In this document: one piece after another, positions 17,403 through 26,320 of the stretch
Layout: every line of letters starts with the position of its first letter
How positions within the stretch are numbered: position 1 is the first letter of the stretch
Assembly (NCBI GenBank): GCA_029856125.1
Contig: JAHQWJ010000032.1
Span: forward strand, 1 to 48,297
Length of the DNA stretch: 48,297 nucleotides
Source of the DNA: Promethearchaeia archaeon
Lineage (GTDB): Archaea; Asgardarchaeota; Lokiarchaeia; Sigyniarchaeales; SOKP01
Direction: 5' to 3'
Notes under the pieces: generated by a model
The model's input: the letters and a program-made list of their open reading frames with translations, nothing else
Told to the model about the DNA's origin: nothing
The model's database searches: none
Made by a program: the position numbers and the translations under genes

Positions 17403-19031
17403 ATGATTAACAACGAGTATTTATTTAGCAATATAGGTATTGATAGCGTAGGTTTTCACACACCGAGAGCCTATATTAAATTAGATGACTTAGCACATAA
17501 GCGGAAAATAGATCCAAATAAATTTAAGAAGGGTTTAATGGCTCACGAGATGAGAGTTCCAGAAGTTAACGAAGATATCATCTCTTTAGGTCTGAAAGCA
17601 GGATATCAAGCTTTAACAAAAGGTGGTATCGATCCTAAAAGTATAGACGCATTGTTCGTAGGAACAGAAACGATTACTTACGCTGTAAAGAGTGTTTCTA
17701 ATATTTTTGCTGAATTGTTAGAGATATCTCCGAACTCCATTACGCAAGATACCTACAACGCTTGTGCGGGTGGTACACTAGCCCTCCTCAATGCTGTTGC
17801 ATTAGTCGAAAAAGACATAATAAAAAAAGCGCTTGTCATAAGCGCGGACATATCATCCTATCACCTGGGCTCTCCAAGCGAGGCAACTCAAGGTTCAGGA
17901 GCGGTTGCTTTAGTAATTTCAAAGAACCCTAGGGTTGCGTCTTTCAGTGAGAAGTTCGGTAAAGTATCGGGAAATGTTGATGATTTTTATCGCGCAGCTA
18001 ACGAAACAGAAGCTAAGGTTTTTGGTCACTATTCAGTAAAAACATATCTAGATTTCCAATTAAAGGCTTACGACGATTTGATAAGTAATATTGGCGACTT
18101 CCACGCAGATTATTATACTTTTCACGCCCCTTTCTCAAAGTTACCTATTAAAATCATGCAAGAGATAATACAAAAGCGATGGATAAGACACATCACTGAC
18201 CTTCCCAAATTAGAGAAAAACCAAATAAAATCCTCAATTCTTAAAAAACTCGATGCTTTTATGCACGACATTACTGTATTACCCGAGTGGTTATATTTGA
18301 AACTAAAAGAAAGAGGGTATTCTTCAGAAACATTAGAAAGCCTCTCGCATAAACTTATAGGTAATTTCACATCGAAAGTTCTTCCCCAATTAAGAGTCCC
18401 TTCCCATTTTGGAAATATGTATAATGCTTCAATTTGGGCTCAGATTATTTTTATATTAGAAAATTACGCTCGAATTAACGACACGATATATTTCGGTTCT
18501 TATGGTTCTGGTGCTACATGTATTTCTGGTTTGTTAAAAGTTAACAACAGATTTAAAACTATTGTGAATAAAGGCCCTCAAATAAGCGATTTTATCAAGA
18601 TTAAAGAGTTAAAAACCATCCAGGAGTATGAGAAGATAAAATCAGGTGAATTCTCACCGAAAACAGTTCTAGGCAAAATAGTCGAGCACGAAAAAAATAA
18701 CAACCGAGGTTTTACGCTTCATTTCTGCGACGAAGGATGCATACTTCCTAATATTGAAGGCTTAAACCATTGTCCAAAAGGTCATTCGGGCTTCCACGAA
18801 AAGTTTTTTCCATTGTATGCGGTGCTAAAGTCAGAACCTATAGCAAATCCTAACGAGAACAACCTAAACTACCTTTATAACGGATTTGTGAGGATTGCGG
18901 GAGATGTAAAACCAGGTTCTTGCTTAGAATACGAGATCAGGCGGCTTGTGAATAAAGATGAAACCAACTTCAACGCGATTGGGTTGTTAAATTGGAGCCC
19001 AATGTACTACGAAACCCAGAACATTTTTTAA
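17403..19031 (+). CDS. mvaS: Hydroxymethylglutaryl-CoA synthase with C-terminal extension
   Basis: 542 residues; condenses acetyl-CoA with acetoacetyl-CoA to HMG-CoA, the first committed mevalonate step. The thiolase-fold core shows the catalytic triad: Glu in AHEMRVP (residue 49), Cys in YNACAGGT (121) and His in FHAPFSK (241). The core ends near GSYGSGATCISG (365-376). Archaeal homologues are ~350 residues; here ~160 residues follow, with a Cys/His cluster (Cys442, Cys446, Cys457, His461) that could bind zinc. No separate thiolase or DUF35 gene sits beside it, unlike many archaeal clusters, so the extension may replace a partner; this is inference. First gene of the operon, with AGGAG upstream of the ATG. 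Confidence 0.9.
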   Translation: MINNEYLFSNIGIDSVGFHTPRAYIKLDDLAHKRKIDPNKFKKGLMAHEMRVPEVNEDIISLGLKAGYQALTKGGIDPKSIDALFVGTETITYAVKSVSNIFAELLEISPNSITQDTYNACAGGTLALLNAVALVEKDIIKKALVISADISSYHLGSPSEATQGSGAVALVISKNPRVASFSEKFGKVSGNVDDFYRAANETEAKVFGHYSVKTYLDFQLKAYDDLISNIGDFHADYYTFHAPFSKLPIKIMQEIIQKRWIRHITDLPKLEKNQIKSSILKKLDAFMHDITVLPEWLYLKLKERGYSSETLESLSHKLIGNFTSKVLPQLRVPSHFGNMYNASIWAQIIFILENYARINDTIYFGSYGSGATCISGLLKVNNRFKTIVNKGPQISDFIKIKELKTIQEYEKIKSGEFSPKTVLGKIVEHEKNNNRGFTLHFCDEGCILPNIEGLNHCPKGHSGFHEKFFPLYAVLKSEPIANPNENNLNYLYNGFVRIAGDVKPGSCLEYEIRRLVNKDETNFNAIGLLNWSPMYYETQNIF

Positions 19032-19050
19032 TATTGGAGGGAACAAAAAA

Positions 19051-20418
19051 ATGACTGATTTTAGCTCTGAGATTTCGGAATTCTATAAATTATCCTTAGA
19101 CGAACAACAACAACTATTAGTTAAGCTACTAAGTTTAAATCGAGATTTTAGCTCAGAAATTTCGGGTTTCTATAAATTATCCTTAGAGGAACGGCAACAA
19201 CAATTAGTTAAGCTGCTAAATTTAAATCGAGAAGAAATTGATTTGATAAAGACTTTAGGATATTTTTCATCATCTCAAATTGATCGCCTAATAGAAAATG
19301 TGGTAGGAAGTTATCAACTACCATTGGGTCTCGCTTTTAATTTTACAGTAAACGATAAAGATTATATTATTCCTATGGTTATTGAAGAACCCTCAGTTGT
19401 AGCCGCTGCTTCAAAAATTGCCAAGATAGCAAGAGAAAAAGGCGGTTTTAGGTCAGATGAGGTTAAATCCATTATGATCTCTCAAATTCAACTAACTAAT
19501 CTAAAAGACATCGATAGCGCTAAAGAAAATATAAAAAAAAATAAAGAAAAGATTTTGAGTTTAGCAAACGAGCAAGATCCCTTACTTAATCAGTTAGGTG
19601 GGGGTGCGAAGGATATTGAAGTTAGAGAAATACAAACTAGAAAAGGGAAAATGTTAATTCTTCATCTTCTTGTCGATGTGCTAGATGCTATGGGTGCTAA
19701 CATAGTAAATACCATGGCTGAAGCCGTCAGTCCCTATATTGAGAATCTTTGTAATGGAAAAATCTATTTACGAATTGTATCCAACCTAACTACTCATCGA
19801 ATTGCAAGATGTAGAGCTGTGTTTGATAAAAACCTCTTAGGTGGAGAGGAAGTTGTAGAAGGTATCTTAAATGCTTACGAATTTGCATATGCTGATCCCT
19901 ATAGAGCAACAACGCATAATAAAGGGATAATGAATGGAATTATTGCTTTAGCCTTAGCCACGGGAAATGATACAAGAGCTATCGAAGCGGGAGCTCACGC
20001 GTATGCGTCTTTAAGCGGTCAATATAAGCCTTTAACAAAATTTGATTTGGATTCTGAGGGAAATTTAATCGGACAAATCGAAATTCCTCTTGCTTTTGGG
20101 GTAATTGGAGGGATTACACGAACTCATCCTATGGCGCGTCTAGCATTGAAAATCTTAAGAGTTGAAAGTGCAGGAGAGCTTGCTCAAGTAGCTGCCGCTG
20201 TTGGACTAGCTCAGAATGTAGGAGCATTAAGAGCTTTGGTATCGGAAGGCATCCAAAAAGGTCATATGGCTTTACATTCTAGAAATATAGCGAAATCAGC
20301 TGGTGCGCCTGAGGAAATTATTGAAGAAGTAGCAAAAAAGATGGTAAAAGACAAAAAAATAAGAGTAGATTATGCGAAAGAAATTATTGAAATAATTTCT
20401 AAAAGTAAAAACCTCTAG
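19051..20418 (+). CDS. mvaA: Class II HMG-CoA reductase
   Basis: 455 residues; reduces HMG-CoA to mevalonate. It is the class II (bacterial-type, Pseudomonas mevalonii-like) enzyme: ENVVGSYQLPLG at the substrate loop, VIEEPSVVAAAS with the catalytic Glu, DAMGANIVNT in the cofactor-binding domain, and the flap-domain histidine in GHMALHSRNIA near the C-terminus. Residues 3-60 contain a 29-residue tandem duplication. Without one copy the length is 426, about the family norm of 428. GGAGGG lies 9 nt before the ATG and the gap to mvaS is only 19 bp. It ends in TAG, so UAG works as an ordinary stop here. Confidence 0.95.
   Translation: MTDFSSEISEFYKLSLDEQQQLLVKLLSLNRDFSSEISGFYKLSLEERQQQLVKLLNLNREEIDLIKTLGYFSSSQIDRLIENVVGSYQLPLGLAFNFTVNDKDYIIPMVIEEPSVVAAASKIAKIAREKGGFRSDEVKSIMISQIQLTNLKDIDSAKENIKKNKEKILSLANEQDPLLNQLGGGAKDIEVREIQTRKGKMLILHLLVDVLDAMGANIVNTMAEAVSPYIENLCNGKIYLRIVSNLTTHRIARCRAVFDKNLLGGEEVVEGILNAYEFAYADPYRATTHNKGIMNGIIALALATGNDTRAIEAGAHAYASLSGQYKPLTKFDLDSEGNLIGQIEIPLAFGVIGGITRTHPMARLALKILRVESAGELAQVAAAVGLAQNVGALRALVSEGIQKGHMALHSRNIAKSAGAPEEIIEEVAKKMVKDKKIRVDYAKEIIEIISKSKNL
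19057..19230 (+). repeat. 87-bp in-frame tandem duplication at the HMG-CoA reductase N-terminus
   Basis: Copies at 19057-19143 and 19144-19230 encode DFSSEISEFYKLSLDEQ... and DFSSEISGFYKLSLEER..., 29 residues each. They differ at several positions, a number of them synonymous, so the duplication is not a recent assembly artefact. It extends the N-terminal helical arm used for dimer packing in class II enzymes. Confidence 0.9.
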
Positions 20419-20493
20419 TTTTATAAAACGTGTATCCCATATAGTTCTAATAAAAATTAATTAGTAAACTTTAACGCTAAATAATGACATGAG

Positions 20494-21810
20494 ATGAGAA
20501 ATATGGGTTTTAGAGATTATTTGGATGGTTTAGATGAGAAAGGGCTATTAAAGAAGGTAGATGTTGAAGTTTCGAAAAAACTAGAGATTTCTGGCATATT
20601 GAAAGAAATGGAACCTACACCCGTAATGTTTAATAATGTTAAAGAATCAGAGTTTCGGGTCGTTGGCAATGTTTTCTGTACAAAAGATGTTATTGCTTCC
20701 TATTTCAATGTAACTCCATCGGACTTAATTCCGATGCTCTCAAGAGCAATTTTAGAGTGTTCAGAGCCAGATGTTGTAAAAAATGCTCCTTGTCAAGAAG
20801 TAATAGAACCCAATGTCGATTTAGATAACATTCCAATATTGTATCATTGCGATCGCGACGGTGGAAATTACATTAGTTCAGCTGTTGTTGTTACAAAAGA
20901 TCCCGATTACGGCCAGAACTTGGATTTTCATCGAGCTATGCAGTTCTCGAAAGATAAATTTGCTACTCGAATAGTCCGAGGTCGGAATTTTCACACATTC
21001 TTAGAAAAGAATGGGGAAATAGAAGTGGCCTTTTGCATAGGTAACACTCCAAATGTTCTGATTGCTGGCGCAACTTCAGTAGAAATAGGTTTTGACGAAT
21101 TGAAAATAGCAAATGCTCTCGAACCATTAAATCTTGTAAAAGCATATTCTGTAGATCTTTTAATTCCTGCTGAAGCTGAATTTATTTTAGAAGGAAAGGT
21201 CATACTTAAAGAAAAGCATGCTGAAGGTCCATTTGTAGACTTAACAGAAACTTATGATGTAATAAGAGAAGAACCCGTTTTTGAAGTGAGGAAGATAACA
21301 CACAGGAAAAACGCTATCTGGCAAGCTCTATTACCTGGTGCTCTCGAGCATAAAATTTTAATGGGTATGCCTCGTGAACCAACCATTTTTAATAAAGTAA
21401 ACGAGACAGGAGTTAAGTGCTTGGACGTAAATATTAGTCCTGGAGGGTCTTCTTGGCTCCATGCCATCGTACAAATCGATAAAAAATTTGATGACGATGG
21501 GAGAAAAGCAATAGAAGGAACTTTTGCAGGGCATACAAGCTGTAAACACGCTTTTATTGTTGATAAAGATATTAATATTTACAACCCTTTAGCTATAGAG
21601 TGGGCAATGGCAACTCGGTTTCAAGGTGATGTTAGAATGATTATAAAAGATAAGGAACCGGGAAGTAGTTTAGACCCGAGCGCAGAACCTGGAACAAAGT
21701 TAACGACTAAAATAGGTTTTGATTTAACTAAACCTCTTGTGGTTAAAGGAAAAAGTTTCGAGATAGCTGATTTTCCTAAGGTTAATCTTGACAAGTATTT
21801 TACCAAGTAG
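20494..21810 (+). CDS. UbiD-family decarboxylase, probable anhydromevalonate phosphate decarboxylase
   Basis: 438 residues, a full-length UbiD fold (N-terminal FMN-binding-like domain, linker, C-terminal helix). Visible family blocks include HCDRDGGNYISSAVV, the prenyl-FMN-site region with MQFSKDKFATRIVRGR, AEAEFILEG, and EGPFVDLTETYD with the catalytic acidic residues. In the archaeal mevalonate pathway this enzyme converts trans-anhydromevalonate 5-phosphate to isopentenyl phosphate, using the prenylated FMN made by UbiX. Location directly before phosphomevalonate dehydratase supports that role over a general UbiD. A second in-frame ATG (20503) is an alternative start. Confidence 0.9.
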   Translation: MRNMGFRDYLDGLDEKGLLKKVDVEVSKKLEISGILKEMEPTPVMFNNVKESEFRVVGNVFCTKDVIASYFNVTPSDLIPMLSRAILECSEPDVVKNAPCQEVIEPNVDLDNIPILYHCDRDGGNYISSAVVVTKDPDYGQNLDFHRAMQFSKDKFATRIVRGRNFHTFLEKNGEIEVAFCIGNTPNVLIAGATSVEIGFDELKIANALEPLNLVKAYSVDLLIPAEAEFILEGKVILKEKHAEGPFVDLTETYDVIREEPVFEVRKITHRKNAIWQALLPGALEHKILMGMPREPTIFNKVNETGVKCLDVNISPGGSSWLHAIVQIDKKFDDDGRKAIEGTFAGHTSCKHAFIVDKDINIYNPLAIEWAMATRFQGDVRMIIKDKEPGSSLDPSAEPGTKLTTKIGFDLTKPLVVKGKSFEIADFPKVNLDKYFTK

Positions 21811-21822
21811 GAGTTCGAAAGT

Positions 21823-23016
21823 ATGAGGCTAAATCAAGAAGAAAAAGATATGCTTGAAGGGAAATTTGGCAAGGCGACGCAAAAATCAATGGAGATTCTA
21901 ACTACTCTCGGTGAGATTTTTGAAGCGGAAAATATGATTGAAGTTCTTGGTGTCCAAATAGCAGGCGTTTCGTACGCTAACTTAGGAGAAGCGGGTTTAG
22001 AATTTCTTACCGAAATGGCTGAAGATGGTAAAGTAAAAGTTTTAACGACTTTAAATCCAGCAGGAATGGATCGCGAGAACTGGCAGGTATTAGGAATAGA
22101 CGAAGAGTTTGCAATCAATCAAAATCGAGCCATCGATGCTTTCGCTAAAATGGGAATTATCACTACGTGCTCTTGTACTCCATATCTTATAGGGAACGCC
22201 CCCCATTACGGACAGCATATCGCTTGGGCTGAAAGTAGTGCAGTTTGTTATTCTAATTCAGTTATAGGTGCTCGAACCAATCGTGAAGGCGGACCAAGTG
22301 CATTAGCTGCTGCTTTAACGGGAAAGACACCTAATTACGGTTATCATTTAGAAAAAAATCGTCATGGCCAAGTTTTGGTCTCGGTAAAAGCTCCTGTCAA
22401 AGGTACGGATGAATTTGGAGTGTTGGGAAAATTAATTGGTGATAAATTAGTTGAATTAGGGAAAAAAATACCTTATATAACAGGAATCCCCTCAGCTACA
22501 GTTGAAGAACTCAAATCATTTTGTGCTTCTGTTGCGACTTATGGAGGTACAGCATTATTTCACATGGAAGGAATTACTCCTGAGTATAATAAATACCCAA
22601 CACCAGATGATGTTAAATTTGAAATAAATCAAAAAGATTTAGAATCTACTCGCGCTGAACTTATAGACGATGGATTAGAAATAGACTTTGTGAGTATTGG
22701 ATGTCCACACGCTTCGATTCACGAAATTGCTACCCTCGCTAAGCTCTTAGAGGGAAAAAATGTTAAAAAAGAATTTTGGGTTACCACAGCTCGACCAACT
22801 AAAAAGATAGCAGATGAAACAGGCTATACAAAAATTATTGAAGATGCTGGAGCTAAATTTGCTGCTGATACATGTTGCGTAGTTGCACCTATAAAGGGAC
22901 GCTTCAAAGGAATTATGGTGGATTCAGCAAAAGCCTGTTATTACGGGCGTGCAAAAAATAAATTCAAAGTAAAAATTGGTTCAATTGAACAATGCGTCGA
23001 GGAGGCGATAAAATGA
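21823..23016 (+). CDS. Phosphomevalonate dehydratase large subunit (aconitase X family)
   Basis: 397 residues. Aconitase-X large-subunit hallmarks are present: ITTCSCTPYLIGNAP and SNSVIGARTNREGGPSA in the Cys-containing cluster region, GYHLEKNRHG, VSIGCPHASIHE, and DTCCVVAPIKG near the C-terminus. The Cys residues are expected to hold an iron-sulfur cluster for dehydration of mevalonate 5-phosphate to trans-anhydromevalonate 5-phosphate. It is translationally coupled to the small subunit by an ATGA overlap (23013-23016) and lies 12 bp after the decarboxylase that uses its product. Confidence 0.92.
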   Translation: MRLNQEEKDMLEGKFGKATQKSMEILTTLGEIFEAENMIEVLGVQIAGVSYANLGEAGLEFLTEMAEDGKVKVLTTLNPAGMDRENWQVLGIDEEFAINQNRAIDAFAKMGIITTCSCTPYLIGNAPHYGQHIAWAESSAVCYSNSVIGARTNREGGPSALAAALTGKTPNYGYHLEKNRHGQVLVSVKAPVKGTDEFGVLGKLIGDKLVELGKKIPYITGIPSATVEELKSFCASVATYGGTALFHMEGITPEYNKYPTPDDVKFEINQKDLESTRAELIDDGLEIDFVSIGCPHASIHEIATLAKLLEGKNVKKEFWVTTARPTKKIADETGYTKIIEDAGAKFAADTCCVVAPIKGRFKGIMVDSAKACYYGRAKNKFKVKIGSIEQCVEEAIK

Positions 23017-23402
23017 AGTTAAAAGGAAGAAAAGTTTATAAAGGAATAGCCGAAGCAGAAGCAATAGTAACAAAAGATGGAATTTCGTTTTATGGTGGAG
23101 TAGATCCCGATACTGGAAAAGTTGTGGAAGTTGGTCACGAACTTGAGGGTCAATCTATCACTGGAAAAGTTTTAGTTTTCCCTACTGGTAAAGGATCGAC
23201 AGTAGGCTCTTATACGATGTATCGAATGAAGAAAAATAATACGGCTCCAGTAGCAATTGTAAATAAAGAAATCGACACAATCATAGCGGTCGGTTGTATA
23301 ATCAGTGAAATTCCATGCGTGGATAAGATTAATATTGACGATATTAAAACTGGACAACATTTAATTGTAAACGGTAACGAAGGTATCGTGGAGCTGAAAT
23401 AA
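23013..23402 (+). CDS. Phosphomevalonate dehydratase small subunit (aconitase X swivel, DUF126)
   Basis: 129 residues from the ATG at 23013. I prefer this to the in-frame ATG at 22992 because GGAGG lies at 23000-23004, and because it gives an ATGA overlap with the large-subunit stop. DUF126/AcnX-small features are GRKVYKGIAEAEAIV, ISFYGGVDPDTG, GKVLVFPTGKGSTVGSYTMY and VDKINIDDIKTGQ. It is the swivelling beta-barrel domain that closes the active site in other aconitases, here a separate chain. It ends directly against the kinase gene. Confidence 0.92.
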   Translation: MKLKGRKVYKGIAEAEAIVTKDGISFYGGVDPDTGKVVEVGHELEGQSITGKVLVFPTGKGSTVGSYTMYRMKKNNTAPVAIVNKEIDTIIAVGCIISEIPCVDKINIDDIKTGQHLIVNGNEGIVELK

Positions 23403-24338
23403 ATGGGATACGGAAAGGGATATGGCAAAACGATATTATTCGGTGAACATTTTGTTGTTTATGGACTCCCTGCAATTGCGTCTGCGTTAAGCTCCTCTAC
23501 AACTGCTGAAGTTCAAGTAGTAGATGGAAAAGGTTGGGAAGTCATCGATCAACGCCCTGCCACTCCCGGTTATAAAGAGAAAAAATACGATGAGGCAATG
23601 CAATCAATCAAAAATGTTATTAAACACATGAACATAGATGTTGGATGTCAGAAACTCGAAATAACTTTTTCTGGAGATTTATTTGCCGCTAGTGGTGTTG
23701 GAGCTTCTGCTGCACAAGCTACTTCTCTTGTCCGAGCAATAAATGAAAGCTTTACATTGATGTTGGATGACGAAAAGATTAACGAAGCTGCCTACGAAGG
23801 TGAGAAAGCATACCACGGAACTCCATCAGGGATTGACAACACGGCTTCTACTTATGGTGGCTTAATATGGTTTGTTAAAAACCTTAATGGTGGAAAGAAC
23901 ACTATGGAAATTCTCGATTCGGGAAAGAGGATGCCATTAGTCATTGCAAACACGGGAATTACAGCCTCCACAGTAGAAGTAGTTGGTGATGTTCGGAAAC
24001 TTAAAGAAGCCAATCCAGTAATATTTGAGAAGTTTTTTAACGAATATTATAATCTGGCAATAAACGCTAAAGTAGCATTACTTGAGGGTGATCCCATTAA
24101 TATCGGTAAATTAATGAACCAAAATCATAAATTACTCCAAGAAATTACGGTCTCGGGAGAAATTAACGATAAATTAGTAGAAATTGCATTAGATAATGGA
24201 GCATTAGGAGCAAAAATGACAGGAACTGGACGGGGGGGATTAGTTATTGCGTTAGCCGAAAACGACGAGGTCCAAAAAAATATTACTAATGCCATAGAAA
24301 TGAAAGGCTACGACGCCTGGAAAACAATGATAGGATGA
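23403..24338 (+). CDS. mvk: Mevalonate kinase (GHMP family)
   Basis: 311 residues; phosphorylates mevalonate to mevalonate 5-phosphate. GHMP motifs are in order: the N-terminal KTILFGEHFVVYG, the phosphate loop SGVGASAAQATS, the mevalonate-kinase signature HGTPSGIDNTAS, and the C-terminal KMTGTGRGG loop. The GTPSGIDN block favours mevalonate kinase over galactokinase or homoserine kinase. The ATG directly follows the stop of the small subunit. Its product feeds the dehydratase encoded just upstream. Confidence 0.93.
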   Translation: MGYGKGYGKTILFGEHFVVYGLPAIASALSSSTTAEVQVVDGKGWEVIDQRPATPGYKEKKYDEAMQSIKNVIKHMNIDVGCQKLEITFSGDLFAASGVGASAAQATSLVRAINESFTLMLDDEKINEAAYEGEKAYHGTPSGIDNTASTYGGLIWFVKNLNGGKNTMEILDSGKRMPLVIANTGITASTVEVVGDVRKLKEANPVIFEKFFNEYYNLAINAKVALLEGDPINIGKLMNQNHKLLQEITVSGEINDKLVEIALDNGALGAKMTGTGRGGLVIALAENDEVQKNITNAIEMKGYDAWKTMIG

Positions 24339-24342
24339 GTGT

Positions 24343-25167
24343 TTGTCAAAATTGAATGCTGAAAGTAGTGTTATTCTATTAAAGTTAGGAGGGGGACTAC
24401 TCACTGATAAAAATGAACCCTTTTCTAAAAGAATAGATGTTATTAAAAGTGTTGTTAAACAAATTATTGATGCCAATGAAAAAATCATCTTGATTCACGG
24501 TGGTGGGTCGTTTGGTCATCCATTAGCAAAGAAATATAATATTTTCAATGGAATTGATAAATCCATACCAAATCAAATTTTTGGAGTGGTTGAAACCCAT
24601 CATTCAATGATTAGATTTAACTCGTATTTAATTGAACAATTCTTAGAAACAAATTACCCTGTTTTATCGATTCAGACTTCTAGCATCTTCATAAAGAAAT
24701 CAAATAAAATTTCATTGGAATCCTTAGATATTCTTGAAACTGCTCTGAACCTTAAAATCACGCCTGTTTTGTATGGTGATGTCTTGTTTGATAAAAAAGG
24801 ATCATTTTCTATACTTTCAGGAGATGATATTATCCTAAAATTATGTGAGAGTCTTAAAAGTTATAACATTTCGAAAGTAGTATTCGCAATGGAATCCGAT
24901 GGATTATATAAATCTGATGATTTAAGAGGTAATAATTGTAATTTACTTACTGAATGTTATTCAAGTGAGCTTGATGACTTAATTTTAGCAGATCTTGGTC
25001 AAAAAATAGATGTAACAGGAGGTATAAAGAATAAACTTACTAATATTAAAAAAATATGTAAGTTAAACATTCCTGTTCAATTGATTAATGGATTAACTGA
25101 AGGAAATATCTTTAAATCATTGAGGAATCAAAAAATAGATTGTACAAATATATTAATTAATGAATAA
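24343..25167 (+). CDS. ipk: Isopentenyl phosphate kinase
   Basis: 274 residues, amino-acid-kinase fold. ILLKLGGGLLTDK is the N-terminal nucleotide/phosphate strand, and HGGGSFGHPLAKKY contains the family's catalytic His. VLYGDVLFD and ILSGDDI follow, then the C-terminal DVTGGIKNKL. The enzyme turns isopentenyl phosphate into IPP, closing the archaeal route. The start is TTG, 4 nt after the mevalonate kinase stop; translational coupling is likely. Confidence 0.92.
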   Translation: MSKLNAESSVILLKLGGGLLTDKNEPFSKRIDVIKSVVKQIIDANEKIILIHGGGSFGHPLAKKYNIFNGIDKSIPNQIFGVVETHHSMIRFNSYLIEQFLETNYPVLSIQTSSIFIKKSNKISLESLDILETALNLKITPVLYGDVLFDKKGSFSILSGDDIILKLCESLKSYNISKVVFAMESDGLYKSDDLRGNNCNLLTECYSSELDDLILADLGQKIDVTGGIKNKLTNIKKICKLNIPVQLINGLTEGNIFKSLRNQKIDCTNILINE

Positions 25168-25176
25168 TTTTACATT

Positions 25177-26301
25177 ATGACTAGTAGCAAATTTGAAAAA
25201 GAGAATATGCCTGAACCAGAAAAAACTAAAGAAATTTTCAATAGAAAGGAAGAACATCTAAAAATTCCTATAGAGTACGACGTACAACATTCTATTAACT
25301 ATTTTGACGATATCAAACTAATCCATCACGCAATTCCAGAAGTCGATCTCGAGGAGATTGACCTTACAGTAAATTTCTTTAATAAACAAATTTCCGCGCC
25401 TATTTGCATTTCGGCGATAACTGGAGGACATCCCGTTTCAAAAGAGCTCAATAAGATCCTAGCCAAAGCTGCAGAAGAAGAAAATATCATTATGAGCGTT
25501 GGAAGTCAGCGGATTGGACTTGAAGATCCATCAACTATGGACTCTTTTAAAATCGTCCGTGAGTTTGCTCCTACTATTCCTGTTATCGGAAATCTTGGTT
25601 TAGGTCAAGTAAGCTCAACTTATTTTAGGCAAGAAGATTTGATCTCTTGTATCGATATGGTAAATGCTGATGTAATGGCTATTCACCTAAACGCTTTACA
25701 CGAACTTGTTCAATATAAGGGGAATATCTCGTATAGAAATTTTAGACAAAATTTCAAGAAAATTAGAGAAAGTACTAAGATTCCTCTCCTCGCTAAAGAA
25801 GTGGGTACTGGATTCAACCAAGAACTTGCACTACTGCTTGATGAGCTAGGTTTTGATGGGTTTGATGTTGGAGGAACTGGTGGGACGAGCTTTGCTGCGA
25901 TTGAATCAAAGCGTAATAATTTCGATAACGATAAATATTCCCGAAACCCTGCAGATGTATTTAGGGAATGGGGAATTCCTACACCCGTAAGTATTGTCAA
26001 TGTGCGAAAAGTATCTCAAAAATTAACGATTGCTACTGGTGGATTAAAAACAGGAATCGATATTGCTAAATCGATTGTACTCGGTGCTGATGTTGGTGGA
26101 TTTGCTTACAAATTCTTAAAATCCTCGTTGCAAGATAGAAAAAACGACACGATATCAAATACTGTGAGAGAAATAAGGACGCTAAAAAATGAATTATGTT
26201 CGAGTTTGTGGTTAATGAATTTGAGTAAATTGAACGAATTGAAAAACAAACGGGAAAAATGTGTTATTCTCGGTAATTTATACTTATGGTTAAATCAATA
26301 A
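25177..26301 (+). CDS. fni: Type 2 isopentenyl diphosphate isomerase
   Basis: 374 residues; FMN-dependent TIM-barrel enzyme interconverting IPP and DMAPP. Visible are ISAITGGH, MSVGSQRIGLEDPS, VIGNLGLGQ, KEVGTGF, DVGGTGGTS and the C-terminal FMN-phosphate loop ATGGLKTGIDIAKS. In the motif usually written HLNxxQE, the sequence is HLNALHE: the Gln that acts in catalysis in known enzymes is His175 here, while the Mg-ligand Glu176 is kept. Last gene of the plus operon; the convergent ubiX stop is only 19 bp away. Confidence 0.93.
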   Translation: MTSSKFEKENMPEPEKTKEIFNRKEEHLKIPIEYDVQHSINYFDDIKLIHHAIPEVDLEEIDLTVNFFNKQISAPICISAITGGHPVSKELNKILAKAAEEENIIMSVGSQRIGLEDPSTMDSFKIVREFAPTIPVIGNLGLGQVSSTYFRQEDLISCIDMVNADVMAIHLNALHELVQYKGNISYRNFRQNFKKIRESTKIPLLAKEVGTGFNQELALLLDELGFDGFDVGGTGGTSFAAIESKRNNFDNDKYSRNPADVFREWGIPTPVSIVNVRKVSQKLTIATGGLKTGIDIAKSIVLGADVGGFAYKFLKSSLQDRKNDTISNTVREIRTLKNELCSSLWLMNLSKLNELKNKREKCVILGNLYLWLNQ

Positions 26302-26320
26302 AAAGCTCATTTTATACTAT

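Noticed and set aside
22992..23012. Upstream ATG for the phosphomevalonate dehydratase small subunit
   Set aside because: The ATG at 23013 follows a good GGAGG and overlaps the large-subunit stop as ATGA; the first seven codons would not match the family.
23172..23428. Minus-strand frames opposite the mevalonate operon genes
   Set aside because: They are shadows of strongly conserved plus-strand genes with no recognisable protein features.
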